NCBI RefSeq assembly: GCF_005154805.1
Contig: NZ_CP039727.1
Location: 1,175,501-1,239,500 of the forward strand
Length of the DNA stretch: 64,000 nucleotides
Direction of reading: 5' to 3'
From: Bacillus sp. S3
Lineage (GTDB): Bacteria; Bacillota; Bacilli; Bacillales; Cytobacillaceae
Shown here one piece after another: positions 51,309 to 59,381 of the stretch (position 1 is its first letter; each line of letters starts with the position of its first letter). A program made the translations under genes and the position numbers. The notes under the pieces are model-generated. The model did no database searches. It was not told the DNA's origin and saw only the letters and a program-made list of their open reading frames with translations.

Positions 51309-52562
51309 ATGAAGGAAAGCAACAATAGTCCTAAATTAATATATGAAGAGAAAAAGGCGATAAAGCTTTTTTTGTGGTTGTTTTATATATTTTATTTTTC
51401 ATTTGATATCATTTGGTATTTGTTTTTGCCCCATTTTTCATCATTTGGTGATAAGGATTTTTTAAAGGATGGGCTTGGTTATTGGATTTTTATTTTAGTT
51501 GGTTGTCTATTACCAATTTCTATTTATATCATTCAAAAGGGAAATCTTTATCGTGTTAAGTTCATATTTCTTTCATGCTATATCGTAATTGATATAATTG
51601 ATAACCTTATTAGATATTTTGGAACTTCACTTCAATTTGCATCTGGGAACATAGTTGATTTATTATTTATTTTCTTTTCGCCGATATTTGTAAATAAGCG
51701 ATATTTTTGGACAGTCTCATTTGGGATAATTGGAAAATATATTTTTATGGGACTAATCCTGCAAAATCCAGAAGTAATACCCCCAATTGTTGTTCTGACA
51801 ATATTAGCGGCAGTCGCATTTATTGTCTTAAATAGATTTAATTCCTATATAAGTTCCTTAACTACTGTTCATGAAGACCTTCGACAAAAAGAAAAGCTTG
51901 CTGTCATCGGCCAGATGGCTGCAGCTATAGGCCATGAAATTCGTAATCCGCTATCATCACTAAAAGGATTTACACAGTTGCAACAGGAACGGAATCCAAA
52001 TGGTAACGATTTTTATCCAATAATGATACAAGAAATTGATCGAATAAATTCAATTGTAAATGATTTAATGTATCTGGGAAAACCTAGAGAAATCAAATTT
52101 CAAAATGCAAGTATTGAAGAAATTATTTCGTATACTTTATCGATTACTAACCAGCAGGCTGAGAGACAAGGGGTTACTGTAGAAACGGAAATAGCAGGAC
52201 CATTGCCGCCGATTGAATGTGATGAAAAACAACTGAAGCAAGTGTTTATTAATTTAATAAAGAATGCAGTTGAATCCATGCCTAATGGCGGGAGGATTCA
52301 TATCAAAGCGAATATTTTAAAAGAACGAGAAATATTAATTTCTATTGAAGATGAAGGGTGCGGCATTGCTGACGACCTTATTGCCAACCTTAAAGTACCC
52401 TTTTTTACTACAAAAAAAGATGGTACCGGACTTGGTTTAATGGTGTCAAATCAAATTATTGAGGACCACAAAGGTTACATGGAAATTGCAAGCCAACCTG
52501 ATAAAGGAACAATAGTGAATGTAACATTACCTATAATACAAGAAATTTTTAGAAATAAATAG
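51309..52562 (+). CDS. Membrane sensor histidine kinase
   Basis: 417 aa. Six hydrophobic segments in residues ~20-185 form a membrane sensor. HisKA with MAAAIGHEIRNPLSSLKGFTQL (His ~209) and HATPase_c with NLIKNAVESM, DEGCGI and GTGLGLMVSNQI follow. The style is that of the KinB-type sporulation kinases (multi-TM, NPLSSLKGFTQL), which phosphorylate Spo0F, but no partner regulator is adjacent. The membrane domain is related to that of the HD-GYP protein downstream: both have SFG/SYFG..., SGNIVDL/SGNMVEV and KRYFWTVS/TNYFWIVS at corresponding places. It may therefore sense the same ligand. ATG 51309 follows AAGGAG. Confidence 0.88.
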   Translation: MKESNNSPKLIYEEKKAIKLFLWLFYIFYFSFDIIWYLFLPHFSSFGDKDFLKDGLGYWIFILVGCLLPISIYIIQKGNLYRVKFIFLSCYIVIDIIDNLIRYFGTSLQFASGNIVDLLFIFFSPIFVNKRYFWTVSFGIIGKYIFMGLILQNPEVIPPIVVLTILAAVAFIVLNRFNSYISSLTTVHEDLRQKEKLAVIGQMAAAIGHEIRNPLSSLKGFTQLQQERNPNGNDFYPIMIQEIDRINSIVNDLMYLGKPREIKFQNASIEEIISYTLSITNQQAERQGVTVETEIAGPLPPIECDEKQLKQVFINLIKNAVESMPNGGRIHIKANILKEREILISIEDEGCGIADDLIANLKVPFFTTKKDGTGLGLMVSNQIIEDHKGYMEIASQPDKGTIVNVTLPIIQEIFRNK

Positions 52563-52678
52563 TTCTATAATTATACAAAAATCTTCAATATATAGTGTTT
52601 CATGGGTCGTTTGAATGATATATAATGAAGAAGAATACGGGATTTTAATAGATTTTGTAAAAAAAATTAATCTTTTAC

Positions 52679-52738
52679 TTGGGAATATTCGAAATTGTGT
52701 TAAAATTACCACATCCCTGTTTTACAAACAATGTAAAA
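52679..52738 (+). promoter_or_regulatory. Promoter and dyad operator of the HD-GYP/peptide operon
   Basis: TTGGGA (52679-52684) and TAAAAT (52701-52706) are 16 bp apart. Just downstream is a perfect dyad, TTTTACA-N5-TGTAAAA (52720-52738), at the expected early transcribed region. The dyad would suit a repressor; its binder is unknown. No hairpin T run, so not a terminator. Confidence 0.5.
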
Positions 52739-52773
52739 ATAAGGTGTTGTAATAGTTACACTTGGAGGAATTT

Positions 52774-53937
52774 ATGATACCACATGAAGAAAAACAAACA
52801 GTGAAATGGTTTCTAGTATTTTTCTACATTATTATGATTGGTTATGACATTTTTTATTACTATTTAGCTCCAATCTTTATTACTCATAAAAAAAGTGGCC
52901 TACCTAGCAATTATTGGTATATTAACTATATCGCATTATTAATAATGATTCCTATCATGTATTACTTAAGTAAGGTAAAGAAGCAACATTGGATTAAATA
53001 CGTTTTTTTTGTTAGTTACGCTTTAACAGGTTGTATTGCTGATATACTCTCCTATTTTGGAAAGGGAGATTCCTATTTCAGTGGAAATATGGTAGAAGTA
53101 TTTTTGATTTTATCTTTACCACTTTTTCTTAATACAAATTATTTTTGGATTGTAAGTCTAGGTATGGAAGCAAAATACCTATTAACGGGTATTGTTTTAA
53201 ATACATCTTATGTAATTATGCCTATTGTCTTAATCATTATTTTATCTATTATGGCATTCTTTTTATTAAGCCGCTTCCAGGGATATGTTCGTTCTATTAG
53301 TACTTCCTATGATAATCAATTGGAAGGGATTGTGAAGGGCGTTATAGCCACATTAGAACTAAAGGACCCTTATACTAGAGGTCATAGTGAACGTGTAGCT
53401 AGCTATGCTTTATTATTAGTTCAAAAGCTGGGTAAATTCTCAAAAGAAGAACAAAAGTCTTTTTATTACGCATGCTTATTACATGATATTGGTAAAGTCC
53501 ATATACCCGATTCTATTTTGATGAAACCAGGGAAGCTTACAAAAGAAGAATTTGAAATAATCAAGTCGCACCCTGGTGTAGGTGCAGAAGCAGTAAAAAA
53601 TGTTGAGGGCATAAAGGATTGTATTTGTGTCATTCGTTCTCATCATGAACGGTGGGATGGGAAAGGTTATCCTGATCAATTTAAGGGCGAAGAAATCCCT
53701 TTTCTTGCAAGAGTGGCTGCTGTTGCGGATGCTTTTGATGCAATGACATCTTCCAGATCCTATCGATCTGCGATGCCGGTTGAAGAAGCTTATAAACGTA
53801 TTGTTGAAGGTCAGGGTTCCCAATTCGACCCAATATTAGTAGAGGAATTTAAAAAAATATTCCCTACTTGGGTCGAATTTCATAAGAAATATCAATGGAC
53901 AAAACAATGGGAGTTCCCAAAGGAGGTGGAGTTATGA
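52774..53937 (+). CDS. HD-GYP domain protein with membrane sensor
   Basis: 387 aa. Residues ~10-180 form a six-segment membrane domain related to that of the preceding kinase. Residues ~190-370 are an HD-GYP domain: HSERVASYA, LLHDIGKVHIPDSIL (HD, about 236), SHHERWDGKGYPDQ (GYP) and ADAFDAMTSSRSY. HD-GYP proteins usually hydrolyse cyclic di-GMP or related dinucleotides. ATG 52774 is set by GGAGG; a TTG at 52762 lies inside the site. The last codons contain an AAAGGAGGTGGAG ribosome site for the next gene, whose ATG overlaps this stop (ATGA). First gene of the peptide operon. Confidence 0.9.
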   Translation: MIPHEEKQTVKWFLVFFYIIMIGYDIFYYYLAPIFITHKKSGLPSNYWYINYIALLIMIPIMYYLSKVKKQHWIKYVFFVSYALTGCIADILSYFGKGDSYFSGNMVEVFLILSLPLFLNTNYFWIVSLGMEAKYLLTGIVLNTSYVIMPIVLIIILSIMAFFLLSRFQGYVRSISTSYDNQLEGIVKGVIATLELKDPYTRGHSERVASYALLLVQKLGKFSKEEQKSFYYACLLHDIGKVHIPDSILMKPGKLTKEEFEIIKSHPGVGAEAVKNVEGIKDCICVIRSHHERWDGKGYPDQFKGEEIPFLARVAAVADAFDAMTSSRSYRSAMPVEEAYKRIVEGQGSQFDPILVEEFKKIFPTWVEFHKKYQWTKQWEFPKEVEL

Positions 53938-54005
53938 AAATCCGTAAGCTTAAAAAAGTTAAGACAACATGTTGGTGGTGTCCTTATTTAGGAGTGAGAC
54001 CATAG
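53934..54005 (+). CDS. 23-residue Cys/Trp peptide, candidate signalling or RiPP precursor
   Basis: A 23-codon frame in perfect coupling to the HD-GYP gene: its ATG overlaps that stop by ATGA and has an ideal AAAGGAGGTGGAG site 3-5 bases upstream. The peptide starts MKIRKLKKVK (strongly basic, six Lys/Arg) and ends TTCWWCPYLGVRP. The C-terminal core has a Cys-Trp-Trp-Cys motif, Pro and a Tyr. There is no signal sequence. A terminator follows directly, then a PqqD-like/M50 protease gene. This arrangement is typical of a precursor peptide (abundant, short) followed by its maturase. I infer a modified or cleaved peptide signal or RiPP; no homologue is known to me. Too short for homology to prove coding. 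Confidence 0.65.
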   Translation: MKIRKLKKVKTTCWWCPYLGVRP

Positions 54006-54009
54006 GAAT

Positions 54010-54049
54010 GAAGGATGCTAGCAAATGCTACGCATCCTTCTTTATTTTT
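54010..54049 (+). terminator. Terminator between peptide and protease genes
   Basis: GAAGGATGC (54010-54018) with GCATCCTTC (54032-54040), plus inner TAGC/GCTA, followed by TTTATTTTT. It would end most transcripts after the peptide, giving an excess of peptide over the processing enzyme. Confidence 0.8.
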
Positions 54050-54077
54050 AATAAATTACAAGATAAAGGGTGTTAAC

Positions 54078-55253
54078 ATGAGCCTTACACTCAATTCAAC
54101 GTTATTGCTAGTTCCTATCGAGATTCGCAAAGATAAGAAACATTATATTGTTGAAGATATAGCTGCTGATGAATTTTATGAGATGCCAACAGTTTGTATT
54201 GATGCGATTAATATGATCAATCAGGGGAACCAACTAGGTGAGATAGAAAGAAAACTAAAGGGAAAATATCCTGATGAAGAGGTGAATCTACTAGATTTTG
54301 CAAATCAATTACTTGAATTGAAACTAATTGAAGCAATTAATGGAATCAAGATTGAAAAAAAGATCCTTGAAAAGGAAGATAACAACTTTCAATGGCTCTC
54401 ACCTAGGATAGGAAGATTCTTCTTTAATAAGTTTACCTATTTTTTCTATATTATTTTATTCGTTACAAATTTAATCCTATTTATTGTCAAGCCGAACTTA
54501 TTTCCCCATTATGAAGATATATTTGTTTCCGAAATCATGATGCTAAATGTAATCTTATGGATGACATTCTCGTTTTTACTTGTTCTCATCCATGAATTTG
54601 GTCATATTTTGGCCATGAGAGCTTATAACCTACCGACAAAGCTGGAGATTGGCCATCGAATGTTTTTTGTTGTTTTCGAAACGGATATGGCAGCGAGTTG
54701 GAAACTTGCGGCTAAAGATCGAAATGTATTATTTTTAGCTGGCCTTTGTTTCGATATGGTAGTCCTGTTTAGTGTCCTAGTTTGTCAATTAACTTTTCAA
54801 AATGACTTCACCCTGGGGTTAACAAGTTTAGCCATTTTTGATATTTTTATGAGAGTTGCCTTTCAATGCTGTATTTATATGAAGACAGATTTATATTTTG
54901 TCTTTGAAAGTCTTTCTGGTTGTTACAATCTAATGGAAAATGCAAACCAGACCATTCGGAAATGGTTTCCGTTTCTTAAAAAAAACCCCTTGGACGAAGT
55001 TGAATTTGAAAGCGAACGAAAGACGATCTTCTTATATTCCATCTTCTATGTTATTGGTGTACTAGTAACTATAGTTTTATATGCAAAATTTTATATTCCG
55101 GAAATATTACATGCAGGGCATATACTGCTTCCAGGGTTTATGGAATCACCAACAAGCCTTGTTTTCTGGGATGCAGTGATATTCTCACTACAGATTAGCC
55201 TTTTCTTGCTGTTATTGTTGTACTCTTGGAGAAAAAAATACCGCAAGGCTTAG
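54078..55253 (+). CDS. PqqD-like domain / M50-type membrane peptide metalloprotease
   Basis: 391 aa. The N-terminal ~95 residues (IVEDIAADEFYEMPTVCIDAINMINQGNQLGEIERK ... NLLDFANQLLELKLI) look like a PqqD/RRE-type peptide-binding wing. Next come membrane segments and a metal motif HEFGHILAMRAY (about 172-183), typical of M50/site-2-type peptide zinc metalloproteases like YydH that process RiPPs. A later LAGLCFDMVVLFS segment fits the third metal ligand (Asp) region. Further hydrophobic segments follow. ATG 54078 is set by AAAGGGTG; an upstream frame to 54015 overlaps the terminator. It is likely to cut or export the 23-residue peptide encoded just before it. Substrate is inference. Confidence 0.78.
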   Translation: MSLTLNSTLLLVPIEIRKDKKHYIVEDIAADEFYEMPTVCIDAINMINQGNQLGEIERKLKGKYPDEEVNLLDFANQLLELKLIEAINGIKIEKKILEKEDNNFQWLSPRIGRFFFNKFTYFFYIILFVTNLILFIVKPNLFPHYEDIFVSEIMMLNVILWMTFSFLLVLIHEFGHILAMRAYNLPTKLEIGHRMFFVVFETDMAASWKLAAKDRNVLFLAGLCFDMVVLFSVLVCQLTFQNDFTLGLTSLAIFDIFMRVAFQCCIYMKTDLYFVFESLSGCYNLMENANQTIRKWFPFLKKNPLDEVEFESERKTIFLYSIFYVIGVLVTIVLYAKFYIPEILHAGHILLPGFMESPTSLVFWDAVIFSLQISLFLLLLLYSWRKKYRKA

Positions 55254-55272
55254 CTTTTGAACTTTGATTACT

Positions 55273-55420
55273 GTCTAGCTCCAGCGCCCTAGCGGCTAGT
55301 GTCCTTCGCTCTCCGCCCTACGATAAGTCAACATCGAATCGCCTCCGGCTCTTCGTGTTTCCTTTATCTCAGTTGGAGTGCTCCAGGCCATACGCCGCTG
55401 AACAGGGCGCTTGCGCTTTT
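55273..55420. repeat. Intergenic repeat element, full copy
   Basis: About 148 bp of GC-rich sequence in an AT-rich gap, running from TCTAGCTCCAGCGCCCTAGC to CAGGGCGCTTGCGC. AGCGCCCT at the left pairs with AGGGCGCT at the right, so the element can fold end to end. An inverted 28-base copy of its left end occurs at 60671-60698, on the other side of the oxidoreductase operon. Bacillus genomes carry families of such intergenic repeats; this resembles one, by memory. Confidence 0.7.
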
Positions 55421-55468
55421 CTAATTGTGACAAACCTTTGTCTAAAATGATTTTTCTCAGGGTTTTTT
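55421..55468. other. Remainder of the 318-bp gap
   Basis: Plain AT-rich sequence between the repeat and the palindromic promoter region; nothing specific seen. Confidence 0.5.
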
Positions 55469-55498
55469 CCCCCTAGGATGGGGGAGTTCCCCTATATA
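55469..55498 (+). promoter_or_regulatory. GC-rich palindrome and -10 of the oxidoreductase operon
   Basis: CCCCC-TAGGAT-GGGGG (55469-55484) is followed by AGTT-CCCC (55485-55492), so GGGGG can pair with either flank. A TATATA -10 (55493-55498) follows directly with no good -35. NreC-type regulators bind GC-rich palindromes at nitrate/nitrite promoters in staphylococci, and an NreC-like gene lies in this window (61436). Confidence 0.5.
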
Positions 55499-55499
55499 G

Positions 55500-55556
55500 A
55501 TAACACGTCTATTTTTCTTACAATAAGGGTAAGAAAAAGGAAGTGTTATTTTTTTT
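55500..55556 (+). promoter_or_regulatory. Nested hairpin with T run in the operon leader (attenuator-like)
   Basis: Outer stem ATAACAC (55500-55506)/GTGTTAT (55543-55549), inner 10-bp perfect stem TTTTTCTTAC/GTAAGAAAAA, then eight T directly before the ribosome site GAGGAGGAGC. Shape is that of an intrinsic terminator positioned in a leader. If transcription starts at about 55505 the outer stem would be trimmed. Confidence 0.5.
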
Positions 55557-55571
55557 GAGGAGGAGCATGAA

Positions 55572-56654
55572 ATGCAGGCCAATACTTCAATACCTAAAAA
55601 ACCGGGAAGCTCAGTTAATGATGCGTTTGCATCCCATTTTGCGAAGTCAATGTTTCTAACGGTTGTCGGACTACTGATCTTAACGTTTATCGGAACAAGA
55701 ATGTTTACACATGTCGATTTGAATCTATATGGATATATGGTAGGAACAATTGTGTTTATCGGCGGTTTCTTCTACCGCTTTATTGCCTGGGGCGAAAGAC
55801 CGCCAACTAAACTTTTTATCAAAAAGGGCTTTAAGTTGCTTTTTAAAAAAAGCACACCTAAAACGGCTGTCAATCATTTAGCGATTTACGATTTTATCCG
55901 TAATCGTGGACTTTACCGCTGGGTTCAGCATATTTTAATTGGCTGGGGCTGCGTCCTAGCGTGCTTAGTTACTTTCCCGCTCGTATTCAGCTGGATGTAT
56001 TTTACGATGGAAGACAATGGCTACTATACAATCGTGTTATTTGGAATGAACATCATGCAAGTAAAAGCCGATGGCATTATCGCATGGTTATCTTACAATG
56101 CCCTTAACATTGCTGCAATCATGGTTACAGCTGGCGTTTGCATGGCGCTTTACCGCCGCTTGAAAAATATGCAGGCTAGAGCAGAGCAAAAATTTATGTA
56201 CGATTTTTTACCGCTTTACCTTTTATTATTCATTTCAATTACTGGACTTTTATTAACGTTTCAAAACGTTGTTTTACATGGCTGGATGCAGCCGCAAATG
56301 TCATTGATCCATCAATTTTCCGTAATCGTGACACTTATCTATCTGCCATTCGGAAAGCTTGCCCATATCCCTTTCCGGCCAATGAGCGTTTTTGCAAGAA
56401 ACTACCGTGAACATTATGGGGAACAACATATGAAAGAATGTAAGGTGTGCGGAGAACATTTTGTATCAGTAGAACAAACCAACGATGTTATTCAAGTGTT
56501 GGGCGTCAATGAGATTGAATTCAATATGCAAGATGGCTTTAATCTCGCAGAATTATGTCTGCCGTGCCGTAGAAAATACCGGATTTCTAGATTCTCAGGA
56601 TTCGCGACGCATCAAGTGAAAGTCAAGGAGGCAAACCAGAATGCAAAGGGATAA
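55572..56654 (+). CDS. NarI-like cytochrome b membrane subunit with C-terminal zinc-type cysteines
   Basis: 360 aa. Two hydrophobic segments lie in residues ~25-75 and four to five in 115-275, with FLPLYLLLFISITGLLLTFQNVVLHGW and MSLIHQFSVIVTLIYLPFGKLAHIPFRPMSV, which are like the heme-b binding helices of nitrate reductase gamma subunits (paired His; FGKLAH). The soluble C-terminus holds CKVCGEH and CLPCRRK, a CxxC...CxxC pair that could bind zinc or iron-sulphur. It probably oxidises quinol for the complex encoded downstream. ATG 55572 follows GAGGAGGAGC. Overlaps the next start by 14 bp. Confidence 0.75.
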   Translation: MQANTSIPKKPGSSVNDAFASHFAKSMFLTVVGLLILTFIGTRMFTHVDLNLYGYMVGTIVFIGGFFYRFIAWGERPPTKLFIKKGFKLLFKKSTPKTAVNHLAIYDFIRNRGLYRWVQHILIGWGCVLACLVTFPLVFSWMYFTMEDNGYYTIVLFGMNIMQVKADGIIAWLSYNALNIAAIMVTAGVCMALYRRLKNMQARAEQKFMYDFLPLYLLLFISITGLLLTFQNVVLHGWMQPQMSLIHQFSVIVTLIYLPFGKLAHIPFRPMSVFARNYREHYGEQHMKECKVCGEHFVSVEQTNDVIQVLGVNEIEFNMQDGFNLAELCLPCRRKYRISRFSGFATHQVKVKEANQNAKG

Positions 56655-58809
56655 GTTTTTTAAAGAAATCGAAAATGTACGTCACCCAAATGAGACGCTT
56701 ATTAAAACACACTGCAGCTACTGCGGCATGCAATGTGGGATGAATCTACGTGTGAATACAAAAACAAATAAAATTATCGGGGTAGAACCTCGTTATGACT
56801 GGCCGGTTACTGTCGGAAAAATGTGTCCCAAAGGGGTTACTGCTTACCAGCAAACAAACCATGATGATCGCTTATTAAAACCGTTAATTCGCGATGATGC
56901 CTCCCTTAAAGGGACGAAAGAAGGCTTCCGCGAAGCTTCATGGGAAGAAGCTTATGAATTAATTGCGAAAAAGTTTACTGAACTTCAAGAGAAATACGGG
57001 AAAGATACATTGTCTGTCTTCAGTGGTGTATCGATGACAAACGAAAAATGCTATTTAACAGGTAAGTTTGCACGTGTCGCACTGCAAACACGCTATATCG
57101 ATTATAACGGCAGATTCTGTATGTCAAGTGCCGCAGGTGGTTTCCTTCGTTCATTCGGTGTTGACCGTGGTTCGACATTACCTTGGACAGATCTTCATGA
57201 AACAGATTGTTTATTTATTGCGGGAAGCAACACTGCCGAATGCCATCCAACTTCCATGTTCCGTGTTTGGGCAGTTCAGGAAAGAGGCGGATACTTAATC
57301 GTTGCCGATCCGCGAGAAACCCCAATAGCCAGAAGAGCAGATGTTCATTTAGATTTAAGACCAGGAACAGATCTAGCTCTTGCAAATGGCATTTTAAATC
57401 TTTTAATTCAAAACGGCTATGCCGATGAAGAATTTGTTAACAATCATACAAATGGCTTTGAAGAAACAAAAGAATTGGTGAAAGAATTCACTCCGGAATA
57501 TACAAGTGAAATTACAGGAGTCGCACCTGAAAAGATCATTCGAGCTGCTGAAATTTACGGAAAAGCACCAAATGCTGTTGTGATGTTTGCCCGTGGGATT
57601 GAGCAGCAGCATAAAGGAGTCGACAACGTATCGGCTTACACAAACATGGCTTTAGTAACTGGAAAAATTGGCCGTCCAAAATCAGGGGTTGCCACTTTTA
57701 CAGGACAAGGAAATGGTCAAGGTGGTCGGGAACATGGTCAGAAGTCAGACTTACTTCCAGGCTACCGTAAAATTACGAATCCTAAGCATGTTGAAGAAGT
57801 ATGTCAGGTTTGGGGAATTACTCCAGAAGAAATGCCGCAGCCGGGTGTTTCAGCTTATGAAATGTTTGAATTAATGGAGCAGAAAGTGATTCGCAGTATG
57901 TACTTGCTTTGTTCGAATCCTGCTGTATCTGCACCAAACTTAAACTTTGTCCGTAAAGCTATGAAGGGCTTGGATTTCATGGTTTGTGCAGACTTCTATC
58001 TATCAGAATCAGCAGAATTTGCTGATGTTGTGCTTCCAACGGTTACTTGGTCAGAAGATGAAGGAACCGTAACAAATTTAGAAGGTCGGATTATAAAGAT
58101 CAATAAAGCCCAAGAGCCACTTGGTGAATCAAAGCCTGATTGGCAGATTCAAGCGGAGCTTGCAGAATACCTTGGCAGAGGAAAGTACTTCTCCCATTTA
58201 AAAACAGCGAGAGATGTGGCGGATGAGTTCCGCTTAGCATCAAAAGGCGGTTATGCCGATTACTATGGTGCAACATGGGATAAAATCGACAAACAAGATG
58301 GTGTCTTCTGGCCTTGTAAGGATGAAAACGACGAAGGAACACCACATATGTTTTTGGATAAAAAATTCTATCATCCAGATGGAAAGGCAAAAATTTGCGC
58401 CCTTCCATACCGCCCGCCGGCAGAAGAGCCTGATGCGGAGTATCCATTGCGCTTAACAACCGGACGTGTCGTTTATCATTATTTATCGGGGAACCAAACT
58501 CGCCGGATTCAATTTTTACGTGACATGTGCCCAGAGCCATATGTGGAAGTACATCCTGAAACAGCGGCGAAATACAATATTGAACATGAAGAATATGTCC
58601 GCCTTTATACACGCAGAGGCGAAGCGGAATATAAAGTGAAAATTACTGAAGCCATCCGGAAAGATACTGTATTTGTGCCATACCATTTTGGTCATGACAA
58701 ATCTATTAATCTCTTAACGATTGCCGCACTTGACCCAATGTCACGGATGCCGGAATTTAAGGCGTGTGCCGCGCAGATTGAAAAATTAGAAATGAAGAAG
58801 GTGCAGTAA
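56641..58809 (+). CDS. Molybdopterin (Mo-bisMGD) oxidoreductase, nitrate-reductase-like catalytic subunit
   Basis: 722 aa, DMSO-reductase superfamily. The 4Fe-4S site is C25-S-Y-C28-G-M-Q-C32 with C62 (KMCPKG). Cys160 in GRFCMSS is at the Mo-ligand position of Nap/Nas-type nitrate reductases and formate dehydrogenases. Bis-MGD binding stretches include GSNTAECHP, TGQGNGQGGREHGQKS and LTTGRVVYHYLSGNQTRR. There is no Tat signal, so it appears cytoplasmic; its closest type is assimilatory/Nas-like reductase. The substrate could be nitrate, formate or another oxyanion; the adjacent Nre-like sensors favour nitrate. Encoded immediately upstream of the ferredoxin subunit. AAGGAGG before ATG 56641. 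Confidence 0.85.
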   Translation: MQRDKFFKEIENVRHPNETLIKTHCSYCGMQCGMNLRVNTKTNKIIGVEPRYDWPVTVGKMCPKGVTAYQQTNHDDRLLKPLIRDDASLKGTKEGFREASWEEAYELIAKKFTELQEKYGKDTLSVFSGVSMTNEKCYLTGKFARVALQTRYIDYNGRFCMSSAAGGFLRSFGVDRGSTLPWTDLHETDCLFIAGSNTAECHPTSMFRVWAVQERGGYLIVADPRETPIARRADVHLDLRPGTDLALANGILNLLIQNGYADEEFVNNHTNGFEETKELVKEFTPEYTSEITGVAPEKIIRAAEIYGKAPNAVVMFARGIEQQHKGVDNVSAYTNMALVTGKIGRPKSGVATFTGQGNGQGGREHGQKSDLLPGYRKITNPKHVEEVCQVWGITPEEMPQPGVSAYEMFELMEQKVIRSMYLLCSNPAVSAPNLNFVRKAMKGLDFMVCADFYLSESAEFADVVLPTVTWSEDEGTVTNLEGRIIKINKAQEPLGESKPDWQIQAELAEYLGRGKYFSHLKTARDVADEFRLASKGGYADYYGATWDKIDKQDGVFWPCKDENDEGTPHMFLDKKFYHPDGKAKICALPYRPPAEEPDAEYPLRLTTGRVVYHYLSGNQTRRIQFLRDMCPEPYVEVHPETAAKYNIEHEEYVRLYTRRGEAEYKVKITEAIRKDTVFVPYHFGHDKSINLLTIAALDPMSRMPEFKACAAQIEKLEMKKVQ

Positions 58810-59370
58810 ATGAAAAAGAGGCTTTATTTAGAACTTGAAAACTGTATAGGATGCCGCTCTTGTTTGGCGGCTTGTACACAGTGCGGAGGGCATGAGGAAC
58901 GTAACCGTAACTATGTTTACGATGTTAACCCGCTTGTTAACCGTCAAACGATGCCTCTTATGTGCCTTCACTGCGTGAACCCGGCCTGTGCACGAAGCTG
59001 CCCTGCTCAGGCCATCCAAATTCATGAAACAGGTGCTGTCCTTTCAGCACTTGTCGAGAAGTGTATTGGCTGTCAAAACTGTACGATTGCCTGCCCGTAT
59101 GGTATACCGAAGTTTGATACAGAGCAGAATCTAATGTATAAGTGTGATTTGTGCATCGACCGTACAAAGGACGGCATTCCGCCAATGTGTGCAAGTGTAT
59201 GTCCATCAAACACACTCCAATGGTTAACGGATGAAGAAATAGAAGCAAAACAAAAGCAATTTAATTTAGATAATGGTAAATGGGTAACAAGCATGCCTTA
59301 CTTAGAAGGCGAAACTAACGTTAAAGTGAACCTCCCTGGTATTCTTCAGGGCGTCACTAAACTGTTTTAG
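58810..59370 (+). CDS. Four-cluster [4Fe-4S] ferredoxin subunit
   Basis: 186 aa with four cysteine sets: CIGCRSCLAAC, CLHCVNPACARSCP, CIGCQNCTIACP and CDLC...CASVCP, the layout of DmsB/NrfC/PhsB-type electron-transfer subunits. It would wire the cytochrome b and Mo subunits. Starts one base after the catalytic stop. Confidence 0.9.
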   Translation: MKKRLYLELENCIGCRSCLAACTQCGGHEERNRNYVYDVNPLVNRQTMPLMCLHCVNPACARSCPAQAIQIHETGAVLSALVEKCIGCQNCTIACPYGIPKFDTEQNLMYKCDLCIDRTKDGIPPMCASVCPSNTLQWLTDEEIEAKQKQFNLDNGKWVTSMPYLEGETNVKVNLPGILQGVTKLF

Positions 59371-59381
59371 GAGGGATTAGG

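Noticed and set aside
52616..52753. About 45-codon plus-strand frame between the kinase and HD-GYP genes
   Set aside because: No ribosome site and it spans the promoter and dyad; probably chance.
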